From Lactobacillus panisapium (GTDB taxonomy: Bacteria > Bacillota > Bacilli > Lactobacillales > Lactobacillaceae): a DNA stretch of 64,000 bases. The stretch spans positions 775,501 through 839,500 of the forward strand of contig NZ_CP048268.1 of the NCBI RefSeq assembly GCF_019469265.1. The letters are read 5' to 3'. The notes below the pieces were generated by a model that saw only the letters and a program-made list of their open reading frames with translations, searched no databases and was not told where the DNA came from. A program made the translations under genes and the position numbers. Below, one piece after another: positions 17,326 to 27,940 of the stretch. Position 1 is the stretch's first letter; every line of letters begins with the position of its first letter.

Positions 17326-19137
17326 ATGTGCGGAATTGTTGGAATTGTTGGAAAATCTGCTAGAGAAATTGTTTTAAATGGTTTATCTAAGCTAGAATAT
17401 CGTGGTTATGATTCAGCGGGGATTTACCTAAATGACCAAAAAGGCAATGAGTACATTACCAAAACTGTTGGCCGTATTCAAAATCTAAAAGATCAAATGA
17501 CGTCTGATGAACAAGGATTAGTTGGTATCGGTCATACTCGCTGGGCAACCCATGGTAAGCCAACAGAAAATAATGCTCATCCGCAATATGATGAAACTGA
17601 CCGTTTTTACCTAGTGCACAACGGTGTGATTGAAAATTATCAAGAAATAAAAAGCAACTATTTATCAGATGTAAATTTTGTTTCCGATACTGATACGGAA
17701 GTTATTGTTCAATTGATTAGTAAAATTGCGCGAACAGAAAATGTGGATGCTTTCACTGCCTTGAAAAAAGCTTTAGCTAAAGTGAAGGGTTCATATGCTC
17801 TTTTACTAGTTGACAATACTAAGCCGGATCATATTTATGTCGCAAAAAATAAGTCACCATTAATGCTAGGAATTGGTGCTGGTTTTAATATTATCGCTTC
17901 CGATGCGCTATCAGTATTAGATCAAACTAAAACATTTGCTGACTTACAAGATGGACAAGTTGGTGACATTACTAATGATAGTTATGTGATTGAGAGTCTT
18001 GCAGGTGAGCCTGCTGTTGTGCAACCATATACTTTAAAAATTGATCCAAATGCGACTTCTAAGGGAACCTATGAATTTTATATGTTAAAGGAAATTTGTG
18101 AGCAGCCCGGAGTTTTACGTCACCTTGAACAATTTTATTTAGATCAAAATGGCGAACCTCAAATTAAAGCAAAAATTATTGATATGCTAGCAGCTGCTGA
18201 TCGGTTATATATTTTTGCTGCAGGGACCAGCTATCATGCGGGTCTGGTTGGTAAAGTGCTTTTTGAAAAGTTTGCAGGTGTACCCACCGAAGTTGGTTTT
18301 GCTTCTGAAGCCGGCTACCATTTTCCAATGATGTCAAAGCATCCCCTGTTTATTTTTCTATCACAATCGGGTGAAACTGCTGATTCTAGGGTGGTTTTAC
18401 AAGAGGCAATTAAGCGCAATATTCCAAGTTTAACTTTAACCAATGTTCCCAATTCAACTCTTGCTCGTGAAGCAACTGCCTCACTTTCCTTAGAAGCAGG
18501 GCCGGAGATTGCGGTTGCATCTACCAAAGCATACACCGCTCAAATTGCGTTAGAAGCTATTTTAGCTAAAGCATTAGGAGAAAAAATTGGCAATGAAAAT
18601 GCGCGTGCTTTTGATTTAAAAACCGCTTTTGCCTTAGCTGCTGAAGGAGCAGAGCAGGTGATTTCAAGTAAGGAAAAAATTGAGCAATTAGCTCAAAAGT
18701 TTTTGCTTCCCTCACGTAATGCTTTTTATATTGGCCGTGGGATTGATTATCCGCTTGCTCTTGAAGCAGCGCTCAAGCTAAAGGAAGTATCATACATTCA
18801 AACCGAAGGCTTTGCGGCCGCCGAGTTGAAACACGGAACAATTTCACTAATTGAAAAAGGAACACCTGTAATTGCCCTGATTAATGACCCGCTAACTGCC
18901 GATTTAATGCGAGGTAATATTCAAGAAGTAATTGCTCGGGGAGCGAGCGTAATCACGATTGCAAGCAAAAAGTTAGCGGTTGATGATGACGATATTGTTC
19001 TCCCAGAGATAAATTATTATTTAACCCCACTGGTAAGTGTTGTGGTCGCACAGCTATTTGCCTATTATGCTTCCAAAGATAAGGGCCTTGATGTTGATAA
19101 ACCACGGAATTTAGCTAAAAGTGTAACGGTTGAATAA
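17326..19137 (+). CDS. glmS: Glucosamine-fructose-6-phosphate aminotransferase
   Basis: 603 aa. It makes glucosamine 6-phosphate from fructose 6-phosphate and glutamine, the entry to amino-sugar and wall synthesis. MCGIVGIVG gives the N-terminal nucleophile Cys after Met removal, HTRWATHGKPT is the glutaminase loop, two SIS domains carry FAAGTSYHAG, LSQSGETADSR and the EAxELKHG region, and the end is KPRNLAKSVTVE. It has its own promoter and a small leader hairpin and is a single-gene unit. Confidence 0.98.
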   Translation: MCGIVGIVGKSAREIVLNGLSKLEYRGYDSAGIYLNDQKGNEYITKTVGRIQNLKDQMTSDEQGLVGIGHTRWATHGKPTENNAHPQYDETDRFYLVHNGVIENYQEIKSNYLSDVNFVSDTDTEVIVQLISKIARTENVDAFTALKKALAKVKGSYALLLVDNTKPDHIYVAKNKSPLMLGIGAGFNIIASDALSVLDQTKTFADLQDGQVGDITNDSYVIESLAGEPAVVQPYTLKIDPNATSKGTYEFYMLKEICEQPGVLRHLEQFYLDQNGEPQIKAKIIDMLAAADRLYIFAAGTSYHAGLVGKVLFEKFAGVPTEVGFASEAGYHFPMMSKHPLFIFLSQSGETADSRVVLQEAIKRNIPSLTLTNVPNSTLAREATASLSLEAGPEIAVASTKAYTAQIALEAILAKALGEKIGNENARAFDLKTAFALAAEGAEQVISSKEKIEQLAQKFLLPSRNAFYIGRGIDYPLALEAALKLKEVSYIQTEGFAAAELKHGTISLIEKGTPVIALINDPLTADLMRGNIQEVIARGASVITIASKKLAVDDDDIVLPEINYYLTPLVSVVVAQLFAYYASKDKGLDVDKPRNLAKSVTVE

Positions 19138-19182
19138 ACCTTTGAAAGTCCTTATGCCAATCTGAATAAAAGCGAATATTGA

Positions 19183-19210
19183 AAAAAGTCGTAAGTAATT
19201 ACGACTTTTT
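19183..19210 (+). terminator. Terminator after glmS
   Basis: AAAAAGTCGTAA / TTACGACTTTTT with a GTAA loop; A and T runs on both sides. Confidence 0.85.
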
Positions 19211-19254
19211 GTATAATAAAGGGGATAATATCCAGATTGTGGGAGGAAAAAACT

Positions 19255-20070
19255 TTGTCAATTAAATTAATTGCGGTCGATTTAGATGGTACTTTACTTT
19301 CTAGCAATAATAGTATTTTGCCAGAAACACAGAAAACGTTGAAACAAGCCATAGACTCAGGCATTCAAGTAGTTCTTGCTACCGGCCGCCCATTATCAGG
19401 CGTGATGCAATTCAACCAGGAATTAGGACTAGCCGGGGATAAGCAATATAATATTGTCTTTAACGGTGCAGTTATTCAAAACTTAGCTGGTAAAGTATTG
19501 ATGAACCAGGAAATGAATTATCATGATTTTACTAATATGCGACGTTTACAGCGCCTTGCTCATGTTAACTTGCATTTTGAAACACCAGAATGTTTTTGGA
19601 CATGTGACCGAGAATTGGGCGTCAATTTATCGGTCAATGCTGCAATGACAAAAAATATTATTAAAGTACGTAAAGCAGAAGAAATTCCACAAGATTTTAC
19701 CTTTAATAAAGTGGGCTTTAGCGAGACAGATGATGTCGAAGAAGTAGAGAAGCTTTGGAATAATATTCCGGAGTGGGCTTTTGCCAAATATGATGTTGTG
19801 CGTAGTTTTTCTTCTAATATTGAGATTAATATTAAAGATGCTTCAAAAGGTAACGCACTAATTAACCTTGCAGACCGGTTAAAAATTGCTCCTAGTCAGG
19901 TCATGGTATTTGGTGACCAAGGAAATGATATTTCAATGTTTTTGAATCCGAGTTTTAAAAAAGTGGCAATGGGAAATGCGATTGAAATGATCAAAGATAA
20001 TGCAGATTATATAACTGAGGATAATGATCATGACGGAATTGCGAAAGCATTAAAAAAGTTTGTTTTGTAG
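19255..20070 (+). CDS. Cof-type HAD-IIB phosphatase
   Basis: 271 aa. AVDLDGTLLSS is motif I, LATGRPLSGV motif II, and FGDQGNDISMF motif IV. The cap domain of type C2B is present. The reading frame is open from 19237, but GGGAGG (19241-19246) would lie inside that version and sits 8 nt before TTG 19255, which also starts at the usual IKLIAVDLDGT. Its substrate is probably a small phosphorylated sugar or cofactor. It is closest in layout to the paralog at 51549, which shares RPLxGVxxFxxEL. Confidence 0.87.
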   Translation: MSIKLIAVDLDGTLLSSNNSILPETQKTLKQAIDSGIQVVLATGRPLSGVMQFNQELGLAGDKQYNIVFNGAVIQNLAGKVLMNQEMNYHDFTNMRRLQRLAHVNLHFETPECFWTCDRELGVNLSVNAAMTKNIIKVRKAEEIPQDFTFNKVGFSETDDVEEVEKLWNNIPEWAFAKYDVVRSFSSNIEINIKDASKGNALINLADRLKIAPSQVMVFGDQGNDISMFLNPSFKKVAMGNAIEMIKDNADYITEDNDHDGIAKALKKFVL

Positions 20071-20094
20071 TAGAATAAAACTAGGTTGACTATT

Positions 20095-20532
20095 ATGGTA
20101 AAGAAAAACAAAGAACATAATATTTCTGAAGCCGAGTGGGAAGTCATGAGAATAGTGTGGACTCTCGGCGAAATTCATACTGGTGAAGTAATCGAGCAGC
20201 TTCAGACTAAGAAAAATTGGTCTGAATCGACTATTAAAACTTTAATGGGACGCTTGGTTAAAAAAGGTCTATTGCAGACGCGAAAAGATGGTCGCCGATA
20301 TGTCTATTCTGCCACAGTTACACAAATTCAGATGATGATTCAAGTCACTAAAGAAATGATGAATCATATGTGTGATATGCATAAAGGACAAGTCTTGATT
20401 GAAATATTAAAAGACATGCCTTTGTCTGAAAGTGATATTGCTACAATTGAAACAGAACTTGCACAGAAAAAACTGCATGCACCAGCCAAAATTGCTTGCA
20501 ACTGCTTAGCTTGGGGTCAACACGATTGCTAG
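20095..20532 (+). CDS. CopY/BlaI-MecI family transcriptional repressor
   Basis: 145 aa. The winged helix ISEAEWEVMRIVWTLGEIHTGEVIEQL...WSESTIKTLMGRLVKKGLL...GRRYVYSA is typical of BlaI/MecI/CopY. The C-terminal end CNCLAWGQHDC supplies a Cys-x-Cys and one more Cys where CopY has CxCx4CxC, so metal sensing by copper or zinc is likely. An in-frame TTG nine bases earlier is possible. Its own upstream region has no TACANNTGTA box, but two such boxes lie before the copper operon at 28771-28819, making a trans-acting role plausible. It is followed at 34 bases by a membrane protein gene. Confidence 0.75.
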   Translation: MVKKNKEHNISEAEWEVMRIVWTLGEIHTGEVIEQLQTKKNWSESTIKTLMGRLVKKGLLQTRKDGRRYVYSATVTQIQMMIQVTKEMMNHMCDMHKGQVLIEILKDMPLSESDIATIETELAQKKLHAPAKIACNCLAWGQHDC

Positions 20533-20566
20533 AACATTAGTTAATCTACCTAAGGAGGTAAGTCTA

Positions 20567-21280
20567 ATGAGAAGGTTTGCTAGTATAATTCTGCGGTTAG
20601 TATTTATAGTATTTATTGGTGCTGCGGGCTTTTTGTTATTTGAAAGTCCGGCAACGATCAATGTTCAAAACGTTCCGAAAGTTGCGCGTTCTGTAATAAA
20701 GAAGAACGTCGATAAAAGTGGTGATACCAATTTAAAGGGAACACTGAAGTTAGCTAAAGACTTTGGAGTTGAAAATAAGGTGCTTGAGCAATTGCCTTCA
20801 AAGTATCACCGGGATTTATCCTATGTTGACTTGTATAATCTTAGCGTTAGCTATCAGGAAAACGGAGAGCTAACTGCCAAAAATTTAAAGCTACCTGAGA
20901 AAAACGAGGTTCAAAAAGCTGTTAATTATCTGATACTCCAGCGTGTTAATAAGGGATTATCGGATAATTCTAAACAGGTCAATAACTCAATCAACATTTT
21001 TCACTACTTCTTATTTGGAGCTATTTTGATTTTAGCTCTTGCAGCATTGTTAGTATTATTTGGTCAATCTTGGGCCTCAATTGCTTTGTTAATTGCTGCA
21101 GTTGGCTCTTTTGGTGCCTTGCAATATTACCTAAATCAATTAGTCCAATATTTACAAAGCGAATTAGATCCAGGAATTTCTCTAATTACTTCCTCAATGT
21201 TATGGTTAGGTTTAGCAATTAGTGTTGTCGTTGCTATTATCTGGCCACTAGGTTTAAAGTTGACCAAGAAAAAGGATTAG
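20567..21280 (+). CDS. Four-helix membrane protein, function unknown
   Basis: 237 aa with CTAAGGAGG before the ATG. One helix lies at residues 7-25, then an extracytoplasmic part of about 115 residues, then three helices at about 144-166, 169-187 and 206-230, ending in KLTKKKD. No Cys, His or Met clusters that would suggest metal binding are seen. It directly follows the CopY/BlaI-like repressor and is probably in the same transcript, so the repressor may control it. I do not recognise the family. Confidence 0.7.
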   Translation: MRRFASIILRLVFIVFIGAAGFLLFESPATINVQNVPKVARSVIKKNVDKSGDTNLKGTLKLAKDFGVENKVLEQLPSKYHRDLSYVDLYNLSVSYQENGELTAKNLKLPEKNEVQKAVNYLILQRVNKGLSDNSKQVNNSINIFHYFLFGAILILALAALLVLFGQSWASIALLIAAVGSFGALQYYLNQLVQYLQSELDPGISLITSSMLWLGLAISVVVAIIWPLGLKLTKKKD

Positions 21281-21302
21281 AAATTTATAGTATTTTGGTG
21301 TT

Positions 21303-21338
21303 AACCCCATAATTAGCATAACTAATTATGGGGTATTT
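21303..21338 (+). terminator. Terminator after the membrane protein gene
   Basis: Long stem ACCCCATAATTAG / CTAATTATGGGGT around a 5-nt loop. The following run is TATTTTG, so T-richness is moderate. Confidence 0.75.
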
Positions 21339-21824
21339 TGCTGGTCAGCAAAATTATCTAAACAGATTAAAGCTGAGACATGACGGTCTTCCAAAAATGA
21401 CCAGGGGTTTTATGGATTAGTTTGCCCTGATATGATTAATTATACTAATCAATCAATAATTTATTAGTTATTATACTACTCAAGTAAAATTGCCTAGTAA
21501 TTAAGCAATAAGGAATTGTAGTAGTACAATTTTATGGAATAATAAGCAAAATAATAGTAAAAAACGGTAAATTTACGATAATTAAGGAGTTGGTTTTAAA
21601 TAAATAAAATTTTATAGAATATAAAAGTTAGCTTTCAACCAAAATAAATTACATAGTTATAATTTCTTCGTTAACTTAGTTAAAGTAAGTCCTTATAAAA
21701 TCTTTTATACAGCAACATTTACGATTTATATTATAAATAACATAAATTGCATTTAATAACATGATTCAATTGTGATAAAATATAAAATATAGTATGAATG
21801 ATTGAAATAATGAGGGATTAATAA
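21339..21824. other. AT-rich spacer of about 490 bases before the glycosyltransferase gene
   Basis: Very AT-rich, with stops in all frames. It contains a short hairpin ATTGTA-GTAG-TACAAT near 21513-21528 and an isolated AAGGAG at about 21584 with only a few codons after it. I see no gene. Its composition is clearly more AT-rich than the flanking genes, which may mark old insertion or deletion. Confidence 0.5.
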
Positions 21825-23348
21825 ATGTATTATTTTTTAAATAACAGATTAGACTCTAATAGTTCTGGCATTGAACATGCTGAAGTTAAAAGGCTAAAAT
21901 TATTTAAGCAAAAGGGTGTAAAAGCTAAACTTGCAATGCGTGATTATAATCGTTTTGCTCATCGAAATTTACCGCTATATGGTTTAAATGATGACGATTA
22001 TGTCAATATGTACGATTTTTTTGCTGGAACGGTTAATTATCCGCAACAAAAGATGACAATTGATGAGCTACCAATTCCCGAATCTGATCAGATTAAAAAG
22101 GTTGATAATGGCTATGAAGTATATGATGGTAATCGCAAAACAATGTTAATTACTTTGTTTAGTGATAATAATCTTGATACTATTACTTATTTTAATGCCG
22201 ATGATCATAAGACAAAAATGGATTTTTATGACACTAGAGGTTTTAAAAGCTTTACGCAAATTTTTAATACTTCAAACGATAACCTTATTTATGAATCATT
22301 TTATCGACCTGATAATACAGTTTATTATGAAGTTTCATATGAGCAAAAACCAAAGTGGCTTGCAGCAACTAATATTCAACTGACGGATAAAAAAGGTGTG
22401 CAGTATTCGCTGATGAATATAGGACAAGCTTTTACTATTATGCTTGACGAGCTAAATGAACAAGATGGCGGCCAATCTACTTTTATCTCAGATCGTAGTA
22501 ATATCACCAATTTACCTATGATAAACATGAAAACACCGGCACGTAAAATTGAGCATTTTCATAGTATTCATTATGGTGATTACAGAGACCCCAACTCATT
22601 TTTATCATATGGCTCAATTGCCAATACGGAGCAGTTAAGTAAAACTGACTTAATTATCACGCCCGGACAGCGCCAGGCAGATGACATGAAAAAACGGTTG
22701 CGGACTCAAGTACCGATTGTTGCGATTCCTGTCGGTATTGTATCCAATGAGCAGCTTGCCAAGCCGCATATTCCTATGAGTCAGAGAATTCCCGGTAAAA
22801 TTGTTATTTTAGCAAGGTTATTTGTTGAAAAACGCATAGGTGATTCTATTAACGCATTTGCGCAAGTTTATCAGAAAAATAAAAACTTAACATTAGATAT
22901 TTACGGTTACCCTGATGGCTCAGATAATTGTAAAGAAGAAAAGAAATTGAAAAAGCTAGTTAAGGATCTTGGCTTAGAAAATTGTATCCATTTTATGGGT
23001 TACGCAAATCAAGTTGATGATATCTATGACCATGCTCAGCTTATGTTGCTTTCTTCACTTTATGAAGGTGCGTCTCTAGTTACGATGGAAGCTCAATCGC
23101 ATGGCGTTCCGGTAATTTCTTATGACATTAATTATGGTCCATCTGATTTAATTAATAATAATGTTAGTGGTGTTCTCGTACCAAACGGAAATGTTGATGT
23201 TTTTGCAGATGAAATTGCAAAATACTTCTCAGATTCTAATTTACGTGAACGAATGAGTGAGGCTGCTTATGAAAACGCTAAACGCTTTTCAGGCGATGAA
23301 GTTTGGAAATACTGGAAAAAATATGTAATTGATACGGATAAGGCCTAA
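21825..23348 (+). CDS. GT4 glycosyltransferase, TarM/TagE-like
   Basis: 507 aa. The N-terminal half (MYYFLNNRLDSNSSGIEHAEVKRL onward) with its beta-rich insert is that of TarM, TagE and accessory Gtf-type transferases; the C-terminal half is a GT-B fold with LARLFVEKRIGD, DIYGYPDGSD and the E-x7-E motif EGASLVTME followed by AQSHGVPVISYDINYGPSDLI. Such enzymes add a sugar to poly(glycerol/ribitol phosphate) teichoic acid or to secreted serine-rich proteins. No adhesin gene is adjacent, so wall polymer glycosylation is the likelier role. It stands alone between an AT-rich spacer and a terminator. Confidence 0.8.
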   Translation: MYYFLNNRLDSNSSGIEHAEVKRLKLFKQKGVKAKLAMRDYNRFAHRNLPLYGLNDDDYVNMYDFFAGTVNYPQQKMTIDELPIPESDQIKKVDNGYEVYDGNRKTMLITLFSDNNLDTITYFNADDHKTKMDFYDTRGFKSFTQIFNTSNDNLIYESFYRPDNTVYYEVSYEQKPKWLAATNIQLTDKKGVQYSLMNIGQAFTIMLDELNEQDGGQSTFISDRSNITNLPMINMKTPARKIEHFHSIHYGDYRDPNSFLSYGSIANTEQLSKTDLIITPGQRQADDMKKRLRTQVPIVAIPVGIVSNEQLAKPHIPMSQRIPGKIVILARLFVEKRIGDSINAFAQVYQKNKNLTLDIYGYPDGSDNCKEEKKLKKLVKDLGLENCIHFMGYANQVDDIYDHAQLMLLSSLYEGASLVTMEAQSHGVPVISYDINYGPSDLINNNVSGVLVPNGNVDVFADEIAKYFSDSNLRERMSEAAYENAKRFSGDEVWKYWKKYVIDTDKA

Positions 23349-23384
23349 AAAGAATTACTTTTTAATTATTATTTGCATATCTTT

Positions 23385-23411
23385 AACCATCTTTTAAAGA
23401 TGGTTTTTTTA
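23385..23411 (+). terminator. Terminator after glycosyltransferase
   Basis: AACCATCTTT / AAAGATGGTT and a run of seven T residues. Confidence 0.85.
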
Positions 23412-23503
23412 TTTTTTAAATTATTATTAATTGCATTTCAAAATTATTTACGTTACTATGGTTAATCAGTTAGCTTGCTAACTAAAATTTTGGGAGGAAT
23501 TAT

Positions 23504-24901
23504 ATGCAAAGAAAATTAGATGCAAAATTAATTTGTTCAATTTTTGCGGCAGGACTGATGTCTTTTTCAGGAGTCCTGATAGAAACGGCGGGGAATGTTA
23601 CTTTTCCTGTCTTAATGAACGAATTTCACGTTAATATGGCGATGGTTCAATGGATGACAACGGGTTACTTACTTGTAGCTTCGATTATCATGCCATTATC
23701 TGCCTATTTGAAACGGAATTTCAGTTCACGTACGCTGTTTATTACTGCTTCGGCAGTCTTTATTGCAGGATTGCTTATTGATGTTGTGGCTAGAAACTTT
23801 TCCTTCTTAGTAATTGGACGAATTGTTCAAGGGGCTGGAGCCGGAATTGCGATTCCATTGATGTTTAACATTATTTTGGAAAGGACACCGTTAGATAAAA
23901 TCGGTTTATTGATGGGGATCGGAACAATGATCACTGCTGTAGCACCGGCTTTAGGACCAACTTTTGGTGGCTTAGTTGTAAACACAATGGGTTGGCGTTT
24001 TATTTACATTTTCATCATTCCAGTAATGATTATTTCTTTGGTTATGGGACTAGCTTCTATCACTAAGGAAAGTAAGAAAATTAAACATTCTAAGTTAGAT
24101 GTTGCGGGCTTTTTAAGTATTACCATAACTTTCATTGGCTTGATTTTAGCCTTCAGTAATTTGGCAACAGTTTTACAAAAACCATTAACGTTCGCTGTTC
24201 CACTAATTATTGGCATTATCGGATTGATCATTTTTATTAGGCATTCGCTAAAAGTGGCAAATCCGCTAATTAATATTCGGGTGTTTAAGAAAATTAAGTT
24301 TACTCAGGGTCTGGGCGCTTATTTTATTTTTCAAATTAACACGTTAGGTTTATCTTTTATTTTGCCTAACTATGTTCAAATTGTTAATCGTTCGACAGCG
24401 ATGATTGCTGGGTTGCTACTCTTAACTGGTGGTATTATTGGAGCAATCGCATCGCCTGTTGGTGGCCGGTTACTTGATAATTATGGTCCACGTAAGCCAA
24501 TTATGACTGGTGCGATGTTTGAATTAATTGGGGGATTGCTTTTCTGTCTTTTTGCAGCCAACTTTACTTCAATTGAAATTATCATCTTTTATACCATTAC
24601 AATGCTTGGTACGGGCTTAATCATGGGTAACACGATGACTGCATCACTTAATGTTTTAAGTGAAAAAGAAAATACCGACGGTAACGGTTTATTCAACATG
24701 GCACAACAGTTTGCTGGGGCAGTGGGAACTGCAATTGTTTCCGCAATCATGCAATTTGTTCAACAGATGAGTGGCAAGAATACTGCGGCCGGTAAATTAG
24801 TTGATGCCTCACAAGTTGGTTTAATCTTTTTGCTTGTTTTAGTGGTAGTTGGTGTATACTTGCTGTATAAAGCTACTAAACCTGTTAAAGCAAAGGAATA
24901 A
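23504..24901 (+). CDS. MFS drug:H+ antiporter, DHA2 (EmrB/LmrB) type
   Basis: 465 aa, 13-14 hydrophobic helices. The N-terminal half shows the DHA2 features: VQWMTTGYLLVASIIMPLSAYL, the loop between helices 2 and 3, RIVQGAGAGIAIPLMF and motif C-like TAVAPALGPTFGGLVV. It would export hydrophobic or amphiphilic toxic compounds using the proton gradient. A MarR gene begins 3 bases after its stop. MarR genes placed like this usually control the exporter. Confidence 0.88.
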   Translation: MQRKLDAKLICSIFAAGLMSFSGVLIETAGNVTFPVLMNEFHVNMAMVQWMTTGYLLVASIIMPLSAYLKRNFSSRTLFITASAVFIAGLLIDVVARNFSFLVIGRIVQGAGAGIAIPLMFNIILERTPLDKIGLLMGIGTMITAVAPALGPTFGGLVVNTMGWRFIYIFIIPVMIISLVMGLASITKESKKIKHSKLDVAGFLSITITFIGLILAFSNLATVLQKPLTFAVPLIIGIIGLIIFIRHSLKVANPLINIRVFKKIKFTQGLGAYFIFQINTLGLSFILPNYVQIVNRSTAMIAGLLLLTGGIIGAIASPVGGRLLDNYGPRKPIMTGAMFELIGGLLFCLFAANFTSIEIIIFYTITMLGTGLIMGNTMTASLNVLSEKENTDGNGLFNMAQQFAGAVGTAIVSAIMQFVQQMSGKNTAAGKLVDASQVGLIFLLVLVVVGVYLLYKATKPVKAKE

Positions 24902-24903
24902 AA

Positions 24904-25338
24904 ATGGAAAGACTCGGATTAGCCTTACAACGTGTCCAGAATACTTTTAACCGTAATGTTGATCATTTTGCAAGAAGCTTAGGACTAACGGGAACACAGA
25001 TGTTGATTATCGAATATTTAACTTCCTTTTCCACTAAGCAACCAATCTATCAAAAAGATATTGAGCACGAATTTAATATTAGAAAATCAACTGCTACTAA
25101 TATCTTGCATTTGATGGAACAAAAGAACTTGATTAGCAAAGAGGTTGATAGTCAAGACACTCGCTATAAGGAAATCCGGTTAACAGAAAAAGCAGTTAAA
25201 CTAGAAAAAGAAATAACAAATTACTTTATCTCCTCAGAACAAGAAACTGAAAAGATTTTGGGGTCAGATACTAAAAAGAAATTACTGGCAAATTTGGCCA
25301 AACTAGATTCTGCTTTATCAGATAATAAAAAGCACTAA
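24904..25338 (+). CDS. MarR-family regulator
   Basis: 144 aa. Winged helix QKDIEHEFNIRKSTATNILHLMEQKNLISKEVDSQDTRYKEIRLTEKAVKLEKEI is diagnostic, with the D-x-R wing. It is translationally close to the MFS gene, and the pair is closed by a hairpin overlapping its 3' end. It probably represses the exporter until a ligand binds; no operator could be assigned with confidence. Confidence 0.88.
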   Translation: MERLGLALQRVQNTFNRNVDHFARSLGLTGTQMLIIEYLTSFSTKQPIYQKDIEHEFNIRKSTATNILHLMEQKNLISKEVDSQDTRYKEIRLTEKAVKLEKEITNYFISSEQETEKILGSDTKKKLLANLAKLDSALSDNKKH

Positions 25339-25375
25339 CTGAATCCATTATGGATAAGCAGCTAGTGCTTTTTTA
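25326..25375. terminator. Bidirectional terminator between MarR gene and guaB
   Basis: Outer stem AAAAGCACTA / TAGTGCTTTT, with an inner small hairpin TCCATTATGGA. A run on one side and T run on the other allow use by both convergent genes. Confidence 0.75.
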
Positions 25376-25394
25376 GTTGATAATTACCAACCTA

Positions 25395-26614
<1,220 letters not shown>

Positions 26615-26917
26615 GCCAAAATTAAACTTATCATTAGTTAAGTTTCAAACATGAAGCAGTTATAATTATGGATAAAAAGCGAATAAATTAAACATTAATT
26701 TTTTTATTGTAAACTTTTTTAAAAATGCTATTATTAAATAAAGTACTAATTTAAAAGATATAGAGTCCTTAGTATTTGCTCTTGGCTTGTTATAATGTTC
26801 GTGTTATCTTCGAGCCGAGGGTTAAAAAACTACAACTAACCAATCAATCTCATTAGTAAATGATTGTGCCAAAAAGTTAATTGTGGTCATTGGAAATAAT
26901 AAAGGAGAACACAAACA
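26615..26917. other. Divergent spacer before the deaminase gene
   Basis: About 300 bases, AT-rich. It has a perfect -10-like TATAAT at 26791-26796 without a strong -35. That hexamer is flanked by an interrupted inverted repeat, CTTGGCT (26781-26787) and AGCCGAG (26813-26819). No purine riboswitch core is recognised. A ribosome binding site AAAGGAG at about 26901 serves the deaminase. Confidence 0.45.
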
Positions 26918-27937
26918 ATGGAAAAACTGACTCGTGAATTTGTCGCTGGTTTGCCTAAAGCAGAATTGCATGTTCATATCGAAGGAACTCTTGAACCTGA
27001 ATTAGAATTTGCTTGTGCGAAGAGAAATCATATTGACATTGGTGCAAAATCCCCGGCCGATGTTGACCACAGTTATGGTTATGGTCTTACAGAATTTTTA
27101 AAAGCCTATTACAATGGGATGAAGGTTTTGCGGACAAAGCAAGATTTTTATGATGTTACGTGGGCATTTTTGCAAAAAATGGCGCAAAATAATGTTAAGC
27201 ATTTAGAATTATTTTTTGATCCTCAGGCACATACCAGCAGAGGAATAGCCTTTGAAACAGTAATAGAAGGGATACACGAAGCAATTGTAGATGGTCGCGC
27301 GTTAGGCGTAGACACCCAGCTAATAATGTGCTTTCTCCGTGAATTTTCTAAAGAATCCGCTCGTCAAACATTAGAAGCGGCAAGGCCTTATCATGAGAAG
27401 GGCTGGATAATCGGCGTTGGTCTTGATTCAGCTGAACATCACAATCCACCGTTGAAATTCATGTTAATTTTTGCAGAAGCCAAAAAGCAGGGTTACTATT
27501 TAACAATGCATTGTGATCCAAAGCAAGTTGACTCTGTGGAACACATTAAGCAAGCGCTGGAAATTATTGAAGTTGATCGGCTTGACCACGGGATGAATAT
27601 TATTGAAAATCCAGATTTAATGGCTTATCTTGTTGAAGAAAAAATTGGTATAACCGCCTGCCCAATTGCATATTATTACACACGTCAGGATATGGAAGAA
27701 AAGGCAATCACTACGCTTTTTAAAGAGGGTGCACTAATTAGCCTGAATTCTGATGATCCTTCCTATAAAGGCGGTAATTACATTAACGATGTTTACTATC
27801 AATTTGCGCAAAAAGTTGGTTGGGGCAGAGAAGAACTGATTCAGATTGCGAAAAATTCTTTTACCACCTCGTGGATTAGTGATAATGCCAAAAAGGCTTA
27901 TTTGCAGCAAATCGATGATTACGTAGCAAAAAACTAG
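26918..27937 (+). CDS. Adenine/adenosine deaminase-family aminohydrolase
   Basis: 339 aa amidohydrolase. Metal ligands HVH (18-20), His198 and Asp279 are present, and IEGTLEPELEFACAKRN, LFFDPQAHTSRGIAFETVIEGIH and GVGLDSAEHHNPPLKF resemble the adenine deaminase (Aah1-type) branch more than true adenosine deaminase. An oddity is that the catalytic HAGE motif reads HCDP (198-201), so the usual proton-donor Glu is missing at its place. It may act on another aminopurine or use another acid. It is divergent from guaB, which suggests purine salvage. Confidence 0.75.
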   Translation: MEKLTREFVAGLPKAELHVHIEGTLEPELEFACAKRNHIDIGAKSPADVDHSYGYGLTEFLKAYYNGMKVLRTKQDFYDVTWAFLQKMAQNNVKHLELFFDPQAHTSRGIAFETVIEGIHEAIVDGRALGVDTQLIMCFLREFSKESARQTLEAARPYHEKGWIIGVGLDSAEHHNPPLKFMLIFAEAKKQGYYLTMHCDPKQVDSVEHIKQALEIIEVDRLDHGMNIIENPDLMAYLVEEKIGITACPIAYYYTRQDMEEKAITTLFKEGALISLNSDDPSYKGGNYINDVYYQFAQKVGWGREELIQIAKNSFTTSWISDNAKKAYLQQIDDYVAKN

Positions 27938-27940
27938 TTA

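Noticed and set aside
21339..21824. Insertion sequence remnant in the AT-rich spacer
   Set aside because: No terminal inverted repeats, target duplication or transposase text could be seen.
26615..26917. Purine riboswitch between guaB and the deaminase gene
   Set aside because: No conserved loop-loop sequences or three-way junction can be drawn; the inverted repeat found there straddles a -10 element instead.
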